Assembly (NCBI RefSeq): GCF_002272015.1
Contig: NZ_NPBY01000048.1
Span: forward strand, 1-35,654
DNA: 35,654 nucleotides
From: Paenibacillus campinasensis
Lineage (GTDB): Bacteria; Bacillota; Bacilli; Paenibacillales; Paenibacillaceae
Direction of reading: 5' to 3'
Under the pieces are notes generated by a model that saw only the letters and a program-made list of their open reading frames with translations, was not told where the DNA came from and ran no database searches. Positions 30,853-35,654 of the stretch are shown here, piece by piece. The position numbers were made by a program, and so were the translations under genes. Position 1 is the stretch's first letter; each line of letters starts with the position of its first letter.

Positions 30853-31068
30853 TCAATATAACTTCCGTGCATGCCTTCTAGTGAAGTGTGCCGTCGCGGG
30901 GAATAAGGGGATTCCCGATCGCGGTTGCCCCCAAATTTCTTGTGACTCACTCTTCATCGGTTGAGATCCGGGGACAAAGGTGAACGCATTGCTTCTCCAG
31001 TCCCTCTCACTTCCTCTTCGCCTCTGAGGCGCGATCATGTCAAGCATGAATTTCGAATATCGTCGCAT
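30853..31068. other. Gene-free structured stretch upstream of tdk and the sigma-fusion gene
   Basis: Between the divergent starts (30721-31149) no convincing gene is seen. The part 30890-31050 is G+C-rich and full of short inverted repeats: GGGAAT/ATTCCC around 30900-30915, CTTC/GAAG at 30876-30887, and CGCC/GGCG near 31020. On the minus strand it holds AATTTGGGGGCAACCGCG, which recalls the T-box sequence but lacks its UGGN. An open frame fills most of it on the minus strand without a ribosome site. Possible unassigned RNA or degenerate sequence. Confidence 0.35.
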
Positions 31069-31149
31069 AAGTTTTACGTTTTTTTGTCAGAAAGCAGACG
31101 TTTCTGAAGTCCTATAAACAGTCAATCAAATGAAAGAGGGTTTGGACAT

Positions 31150-32886
31150 TTGGAAGAGATGGTATACGGCCCAGAGCGCTGGGAAGAGATGGAAGACGAT
31201 GAGCTGGTTCAGCATGCACAGCGCGGAGAAAGGGCGGCGTTCGGCGAGCTTGTGCGCCGCCACCGCGCCGAGGTGTACGGCTATGCCAGATCGATCACCC
31301 GCGAGGCTTATTTGGCAGAGGACATCGTGCAGGATGCGTTGATTCGGGCGTTCATGCATCTGGGCAAGCTGGTCGATCCCGCGCGATTTCTGCCCTGGGT
31401 GCATCGCATTGTTCGCAATCAGGCCTACACCCGGCTTAAGGCAAAGCCGTTTCAACAGGAGAAGACGTTCACCGAAGTCGGAGCCCTTCATGCAGAGGGG
31501 ACGCTTCCGGACCCGGGGGATATAGACGGTATTCTTCGGAGGCTTAACCGGTCGGCCCATGAAGCGGTTCAGCATGAAAATGTGCCGGAGGAGCGCTTGA
31601 TCAAGCATGAAACGCTGCGCGTGCTAACCGATATTATCCAATGCTTGAAGCCTCGGGAGCGGGCCATCTTCGAGTCGCATTTCTTCGACCAGCTCTCCCC
31701 TGCGGAGATCGCAAGGCTGTTCAATCTGTCTTCATCCAACGTGTATCAAATCCTTTCAAGATCGCGGAAAAAGGTAGTCCAGGAAAACCTTCGCGTGACG
31801 GTTGACACCTATATTAAAACGAGAAGGGATTTGGGGATGATGGCTAAAAAGATTTTGCCTTATGAAGGGGCATTGCGGGAAACGAGAACATGGACATCGG
31901 CTGCCGATGCAACTTACAAATTGCTGCAGTTTACTGACCGTAAATTATCCCTACCGATGGTGATGGGGCTTACAGGACATGCATTCCGGATAAATATCAT
32001 TCCGGGGGAAGTCCATATCGCCGGGCCGACGGCCTATAAGTTCACCGACGGGCTGCCGCGAGGCTTGCACAACCTCGGAATCCAAGCCAGGTACGTGGAG
32101 GGGATGTCTGAGCAGATCGGACCGAACACCAATTTAATGCCTGCAGATTTGAAGGATCAGTCTGCCATGAGCAAGCGCAGCATTCATCAGACGCTGCCCC
32201 AAGCGCTGGACCTGATTCACAGTTCGTTAAATCGCGGATATCCCGTGCTGGCCTGGGACCTATTTTTTCCTGAATTCGGTGTCATTTTCGGTTATGATGA
32301 TGAAGACAGGGTGTTATATGCTGAAGCGTGCGGCAGGGTGGATACGCTGCCTTACGATCATCTGGGCCGCAGTGTGCTGGAGGAGATTTTTGTGCTGGCG
32401 ATTGAAGGCTCCGCTGATCTGACACTGCGGCAGCAGCTTCAGCGGGCGCTAGAAACGGCTATCGAGCTCTATGAAGGGAGGGAAAGCGTGATTTCGACGG
32501 CTGTGCGAGGCCTGGATGCCTATCAGGCTTGGGCGGAATCGCTGATGGCACGTAAGGTGGAGCCGAATGGCCATGCATTCAATATCGCGGTTATCCGGGA
32601 TGCTCGCTATTATGCGGCGGAATTTTTTGCCGAGCTTATGGCGGCATGGCCGGAGGAGGATGTGCAGCATCAAGAGCTGACTACACGCTTCGGAAACGCT
32701 CGAATGCTCTACAGCGATATGCTTGTCGAGTGGAATGCGCTGCACGCGATGTTTCCTTTCCCGGATGGCGGTCAGCCGAATGGAGAAGAAGTGTCGCTTG
32801 AGGCTATGCAGAGGATAAACCGGGTGTTGGAGATGGAGAGGCAGGCGCTCGGGGAACTCAAGGCGATAGCTGCGCTGCTCGAATAG
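31150..32886 (+). CDS. ECF sigma factor fused to a BtrH/C39-like domain
   Basis: A 578-residue protein. Residues 15-95 are sigma-70 region 2 (DELVQHAQRGERAAFGELVRRH, AEDIVQDALIRAF), and 163-212 are region 4 (LKPRERAIFESHFFDQLSPAEIARLFNLSSSNVYQILSRSRKKV). Typical ECF factors stop here. This one adds 365 residues: about 255-420 resembles BtrH N-terminal/C39-like folds (LPMVMGLTGHAFRINI at 268-283, GYPVLAWDLFFPEFGVIFGYDDE at 363-385), without a cysteine at the nucleophile position, and then a helical end. A ligand-sensing or inhibitory domain is a reasonable inference. Start is TTG 31150 after AGAGGG. No anti-sigma gene is adjacent. Confidence 0.8.
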   Translation: MEEMVYGPERWEEMEDDELVQHAQRGERAAFGELVRRHRAEVYGYARSITREAYLAEDIVQDALIRAFMHLGKLVDPARFLPWVHRIVRNQAYTRLKAKPFQQEKTFTEVGALHAEGTLPDPGDIDGILRRLNRSAHEAVQHENVPEERLIKHETLRVLTDIIQCLKPRERAIFESHFFDQLSPAEIARLFNLSSSNVYQILSRSRKKVVQENLRVTVDTYIKTRRDLGMMAKKILPYEGALRETRTWTSAADATYKLLQFTDRKLSLPMVMGLTGHAFRINIIPGEVHIAGPTAYKFTDGLPRGLHNLGIQARYVEGMSEQIGPNTNLMPADLKDQSAMSKRSIHQTLPQALDLIHSSLNRGYPVLAWDLFFPEFGVIFGYDDEDRVLYAEACGRVDTLPYDHLGRSVLEEIFVLAIEGSADLTLRQQLQRALETAIELYEGRESVISTAVRGLDAYQAWAESLMARKVEPNGHAFNIAVIRDARYYAAEFFAELMAAWPEEDVQHQELTTRFGNARMLYSDMLVEWNALHAMFPFPDGGQPNGEEVSLEAMQRINRVLEMERQALGELKAIAALLE

Positions 32887-32988
32887 GCAGTGCAGGAAAT
32901 CTTCATGCAGGTTTAACGCGCAGCTAACGTTCCCCGAACATAGACAGGGTTTAATGAATGATGTATCGACAGAAAGGTGGACGGACTT

Positions 32989-33546
32989 ATGCCAGTGGAG
33001 ACAAGCGAGAGAGAATTGATTGTTTTTTTGGATTGCGGTGATACGCTTATTGATCAGGGGACGGAAGTTTTTGATGAAGAAGGCGTGGTCATCCGCGGAG
33101 AACTGATCCCCGGGGCGGATACGATGGTGAAGACGCTGGTACAGCGAGGTTATCGGCTGGCGCTTGTTGCCGACGGCAGAGCGCAGTCGTTTAAAAATTT
33201 GCTGCAGCAGCATGATCTATATGATCTGTTCGAAGCGCTGATCTATTCCGAGACGATTAAAGCCGAGAAACCGAGCCCGCGCATGTTCAAGGCGGCGGTA
33301 GGCGCGATGGATCTTGGCCCGGAAGACTATGGCCGCATCGTGATGGTGGGCAACAATTTAAGCCGGGATGTTCGGGGGGCGAAGCAGCTTGGCATCGCGA
33401 GTGTGTTCATTGACTGGTCCCCTCGTTATCCGAAGACGCCTGCCGATGAGGCCGAGGTGCCGGATTACATCATTCATGAACCGATGGGATTGCTCGATAT
33501 CATAGACCAGATCGAGAGCAAGCTGCCGGGGCAAAAGGTTTCTTAG
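32989..33546 (+). CDS. HAD-family hydrolase
   Basis: A 185-residue HAD phosphatase-like protein. Motif I FLDCGDTLID supplies the nucleophile Asp and acid Asp; LALVADGR is motif II (Asp in place of the more common Thr/Ser neighbourhood); KAEKPSPRMF gives the motif III lysine; MVGNNLSRDVRGAKQLGI is motif IV with N-x-x-x-R-D. The cap is small. Substrate unknown. Start set at ATG 32989, 8-9 nt after AGAAAGGTGG. It may be co-transcribed with the sigma fusion 102 nt upstream. Confidence 0.85.
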   Translation: MPVETSERELIVFLDCGDTLIDQGTEVFDEEGVVIRGELIPGADTMVKTLVQRGYRLALVADGRAQSFKNLLQQHDLYDLFEALIYSETIKAEKPSPRMFKAAVGAMDLGPEDYGRIVMVGNNLSRDVRGAKQLGIASVFIDWSPRYPKTPADEAEVPDYIIHEPMGLLDIIDQIESKLPGQKVS

Positions 33547-33587
33547 TTTCCGGATCGTTTCTGCTAAATCGATGGCAGCATCTTGCG

Positions 33588-33630
33588 AGTCAGCGTCCCG
33601 TAGAGCGAAAGCTCCGGGCGCTGGCTGTTT
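33588..33630 (+). terminator. Probable terminator after HAD gene
   Basis: AGTCAGCG and CGCTGGCT pair, enclosing CCCG/GGG and GAGC-GAAA-GCTC with a GNRA loop, followed by GTTTCATT. A long, bulged hairpin with a weak T-tract. Confidence 0.55.
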
Positions 33631-33731
33631 CATTATGCGGCGGCCTGCGCGGTGCGGGCAGCTGGCAGCTGGAAGATGGAAGCATAGGACGGATATCATC
33701 TATCAATGATAATAGGGATGGGGTAGGGAAT

Positions 33732-34412
33732 ATGAAGCTTGAGGATGTGCCGGCGATCGCGCAGAAATACGCGCCGCTGCTCATGTTTGATCTGAAGGAG
33801 CCGTTTTATCCGGACAAGGTGGCCATCACGGTGCTGTACGAGCCGGGACCTTCGCCGTCCTTCCGTCGCTCGTTCGATTTCCGGGAGCCGGATATTGGTT
33901 ACATCGTGGAGTATGCCATATGGTGGGACTATGAGATCGGGCATCTGTATGAACTGGAGCATGTATGGGTCTATGTAGGCCAGGACGGAAGCGTGCTGGA
34001 TTGTGAGGTGAGCAATCACGGAGCCGTGCTGAAGGGGCTGCGCAAAGACCGAAGCAATCTGATCGGCGAGACTCAGGTCAAGCTGTATTCACAGCCTGGA
34101 AAACATGCCTTCTCCCCGATTCCGGAGCTGTTCGAGCTGCTGCCGCAGGCGGACGCGGCTTGCACCACGCTGGCGGGCAACGATGGGCTGCTCGTCAACG
34201 ACATGTTTGCGGAGGACTTCTCCACGAATGATGAAATCGATGGCTGGGTACGAGCGTATCTCCAGTCCTGTGCTTTCACGCCGACATATGAGTTCAAGGC
34301 CTATGAACTGGACCCTGCCAGCTTCACAACATGGGATGCGCTTCGGCAAGAGATTCCGGTTCGCATCCACGCCAGGATTGCAGAGCTGCGCAGCCGCTAC
34401 AGCCGTATGTAG
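33732..34412 (+). CDS. Hypothetical protein, 226 aa
   Basis: I do not recognise the family with confidence. A soluble protein without signal peptide. The centre (VEYAIWWDYEIGHLYELEHVWVYVGQDGSVLDCEVSNHG, residues 60-98) has a His-x-W plus Asn-His-Gly arrangement that faintly resembles Vps62/necrosis-factor-like folds, where acidic and His residues line a metal site. The remainder is helical with several acidic patches. GGGTAGGGA lies immediately before the ATG. It is a single gene followed by a terminator at 34511. Confidence 0.6.
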   Translation: MKLEDVPAIAQKYAPLLMFDLKEPFYPDKVAITVLYEPGPSPSFRRSFDFREPDIGYIVEYAIWWDYEIGHLYELEHVWVYVGQDGSVLDCEVSNHGAVLKGLRKDRSNLIGETQVKLYSQPGKHAFSPIPELFELLPQADAACTTLAGNDGLLVNDMFAEDFSTNDEIDGWVRAYLQSCAFTPTYEFKAYELDPASFTTWDALRQEIPVRIHARIAELRSRYSRM

Positions 34413-34510
34413 AAGGATCAGATCGTTCCGATATTTAGTGCTGCCGCCTGTTGCCGAATGCAGAAGGCTTCGATATGAAGCATGTATCGCATGACTGAAG
34501 GCAGACATAT

Positions 34511-34547
34511 AAGCCTGTGCCTATAATTCGTAGGGTGCGGGCTTTTT
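34511..34547 (+). terminator. Intrinsic terminator
   Basis: An 11-bp stem containing three G-T pairs (34511-34521 with 34533-34543), followed by TTTTTG. Confidence 0.75.
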
Positions 34548-34580
34548 GTTGTGGCCAGGGGCCGGGCGTCCTGGGTAAAG

Positions 34581-34610
34581 TTGCGATGGGCCATTGGAAT
34601 CAACTACAAT
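34581..34610 (+). promoter_or_regulatory. Promoter of the alarmone synthetase gene
   Basis: TTGCGA (34581-34586), 18-nt spacer, TACAAT (34605-34610), 59 nt before the start codon. Confidence 0.5.
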
Positions 34611-34668
34611 TAGGAAGGGACTTATTTAGAATCGCATTTTAGCCCGATAATCGAAAGGAAGTTTTGCG

Positions 34669-35406
34669 ATGACCAATCAGCAGCTCGAGCAAATCAAAAT
34701 GATCCGAAATGAAATCACGCGATTTATGATGAAATATAAATTCGCATTGGATGAAATCGAGACGAAGGTTGAAATTTTGAAGGAAGAGTTTCAAGCGCTT
34801 CATGATTACAGTCCGATCGAACATACGAAGACCCGGCTCAAATCGCCGGAAAGCATTATGAAGAAGCTGATCCGCAAAGGGGGCAACATCTCCCTGACCT
34901 CGATTGAAGAGAACATTAAGGATATTGCAGGGATGCGCATCACGTGCTCCTTCATATCCGATATTTATAAAATCAGTGACATGCTGCAGAACCAGAGTGA
35001 TTTGACGGTGCTGAACGTGAAGGATTATATTCAAAATCCGAAGCCAAACGGGTACCAGAGTCTGCATTTGCTGGTGGAGGTGCCGGTATTTTTCTCCGAT
35101 CGGCTGGAGAAGGTTTGTGTGGAAGTTCAGATCCGCACCATTGCGATGGATTTCTGGGCAAGTCTGGAGCATAAAATTTTCTACAAATACAATAAAGATG
35201 TGCCCGAGCGTCTGCTGAAAGAGCTGAAGCTGGCGGCAGATTCCGCGAATGCGCTGGACCGGCAGATGGAGCGGTTGAACCATGAGGTTCAGGCGATCAA
35301 AGATGCGGAGACTGAAGATGTGCTGGAAGAGCTGCGGAGCATTACGATTAACAACCAGAAGTTCAGTCTCCCGCCAGCGCTGCTTGAAGTGCTCGGACGG
35401 GATTAA
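34669..35406 (+). CDS. Small alarmone synthetase, (p)ppGpp synthetase (RelP/RelQ family)
   Basis: A 245-residue protein with only the synthetase half of RelA/SpoT. Visible motifs: HTKTRLKSPESI (52-63; R56 and K58 for ATP), the Mg-binding Asp in IKDIAGMR (83-90), NPKPNGYQSLH (123-133; substrate guanosine) and EVQIRTIAMDFWASLEHKIFYK (152-173). It transfers pyrophosphate from ATP to GDP or GTP. No HD hydrolase, TGS or ACT domain is present. The C-terminal helices suit the tetramers known for SAS1/SAS2. Bacillus has two such enzymes, YjbM and YwaC; I cannot decide which. About 245 residues is slightly longer than usual. AAAGGAAG precedes the ATG. Confidence 0.92.
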   Translation: MTNQQLEQIKMIRNEITRFMMKYKFALDEIETKVEILKEEFQALHDYSPIEHTKTRLKSPESIMKKLIRKGGNISLTSIEENIKDIAGMRITCSFISDIYKISDMLQNQSDLTVLNVKDYIQNPKPNGYQSLHLLVEVPVFFSDRLEKVCVEVQIRTIAMDFWASLEHKIFYKYNKDVPERLLKELKLAADSANALDRQMERLNHEVQAIKDAETEDVLEELRSITINNQKFSLPPALLEVLGRD

Positions 35407-35460
35407 AGCGGGATTGTATCTTGCATGAGGGTGTTTCATCATAACCGGTGAGGGTATATA

Positions 35461-35652
35461 TATGACAAGTGGGAAGCGAAACCATCATCTCCAATACGGA
35501 TCAATGACGTTTTGGCGTTAGTGGAACCGAAAGGATGCTGATACCCATGGACCATCAAGAGAGAAATAAGGAAGGGACAGCCTGACTTATTTCGTGAGAC
35601 AACCATCGATAGCGTAGTTGGCAAGCGAAGGATACAACGCTTCCCACTGTAT
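35461..35652. other. 190-bp element bounded by a long imperfect inverted repeat
   Basis: AGTGGGAAGCG (35468-35478) and CGCTTCCCACT (35638-35648) are perfectly complementary, and the pairing extends outwards with two single-base bulges (TATGACA with TGTATA). Between them are smaller hairpins: CCGAAAGG near 35528, AAATAAG/CTTATTT (35568-35592), and CAAC/GTTG (35600-35620). There is no open frame of note. It may be a structured RNA, a retron msr-msd region, or a miniature transposable element; the window ends two bases later, so the sequence to the right would decide. Confidence 0.45.
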
Positions 35653-35654
35653 AA

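Noticed and set aside
30901..30960. T-box-like sequence on the minus strand
   Set aside because: AACCGCG is present but the tRNA-pairing UGGN of the T-box is missing, there is no following terminator with a T-run, and the downstream gene (tdk) is not a T-box target.
35545..35600. S-box (SAM riboswitch) resemblance, ATCAAGAGAG followed by GGGACAGCC
   Set aside because: The spacing is wrong, the later core elements (GGCAACC, GGTGCTAAT) are absent, and the closing stem does not match.
35630..35652. Cobalamin-riboswitch-like end CCACTGTA
   Set aside because: The preceding B12-box core with GGTGAAAATCC is not present, so a chance match is more likely.

Overview
The window looks like chromosomal DNA of a spore-forming Bacillales bacterium, most probably Paenibacillus or a close relative. 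The reasons are moderately high G+C with strong AGGAGG-type ribosome sites and many TTG/GTG starts, a ydaO-type c-di-AMP riboswitch in front of an NlpC/P60 hydrolase, DUF4183 and collagen-like spore-surface proteins, a YqjM-type ene-reductase, YitT, a small alarmone synthetase and a complete Mrp antiporter operon. No rRNA, tRNA, CRISPR array, prophage or intact insertion sequence was seen. The species assignment is inference.

Layout. 1-4.1 kb: tail of a LutC-like gene, a dienoyl-CoA-reductase-like SDR on the minus strand, then a MurE-family ligase followed by a PQQ-dehydrogenase-like lipoprotein. 4.1-5.4 kb: a cysteine-rich COG2345-type regulator divergent from a 7Fe ferredoxin. 5.5-10.2 kb: a tight operon of ROK regulator, type-II asparaginase, M17 aminopeptidase and CutC, behind a promoter with an inverted repeat. 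10.5-11.8 kb: c-di-AMP riboswitch plus NlpC/P60 protein, then a [2Fe-2S] ferredoxin. 11.8-13.9 kb: divergent collagen-like and DUF4183 proteins and an unknown protein. 13.9-15 kb: a CD3324-type HTH gene preceded on its strand by two about 180-nt homologous units, each with a ribosome site, a 10-codon frame, a GTAA-loop hairpin over the stop codon and a terminator. 15-19.3 kb: aldehyde dehydrogenase, HAD phosphatase, MarR regulator and an OYE-family reductase whose promoter carries a perfect 16-bp palindrome. 19.4-21.7 kb: small membrane and PH-like proteins and a DedA protein. 21.7-27.8 kb: a six-gene Mrp Na+/H+ antiporter operon with MrpA and MrpB fused, preceded by a promoter and an intrinsic terminator. 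27.8-30.7 kb: VTT-domain protein, YitT-family protein, a small unknown protein and thymidine kinase. 31.1-35.4 kb: an ECF sigma factor fused to a large BtrH/C39-like domain, HAD phosphatase, unknown protein and small alarmone synthetase. The last 190 bases are bounded by a long imperfect inverted repeat and contain no gene.

Together these are mostly core and semi-core functions: ion homeostasis, envelope maintenance, redox stress, nucleotide salvage and stringent response. The least explained items are the paired short-ORF/hairpin units at 14.4-14.9 kb, the inverted-repeat-bounded element at the right edge, the sigma-factor fusion, the atypical ROK/asparaginase/aminopeptidase/CutC operon and the unassigned structured stretch at 30.85-31.07 kb.
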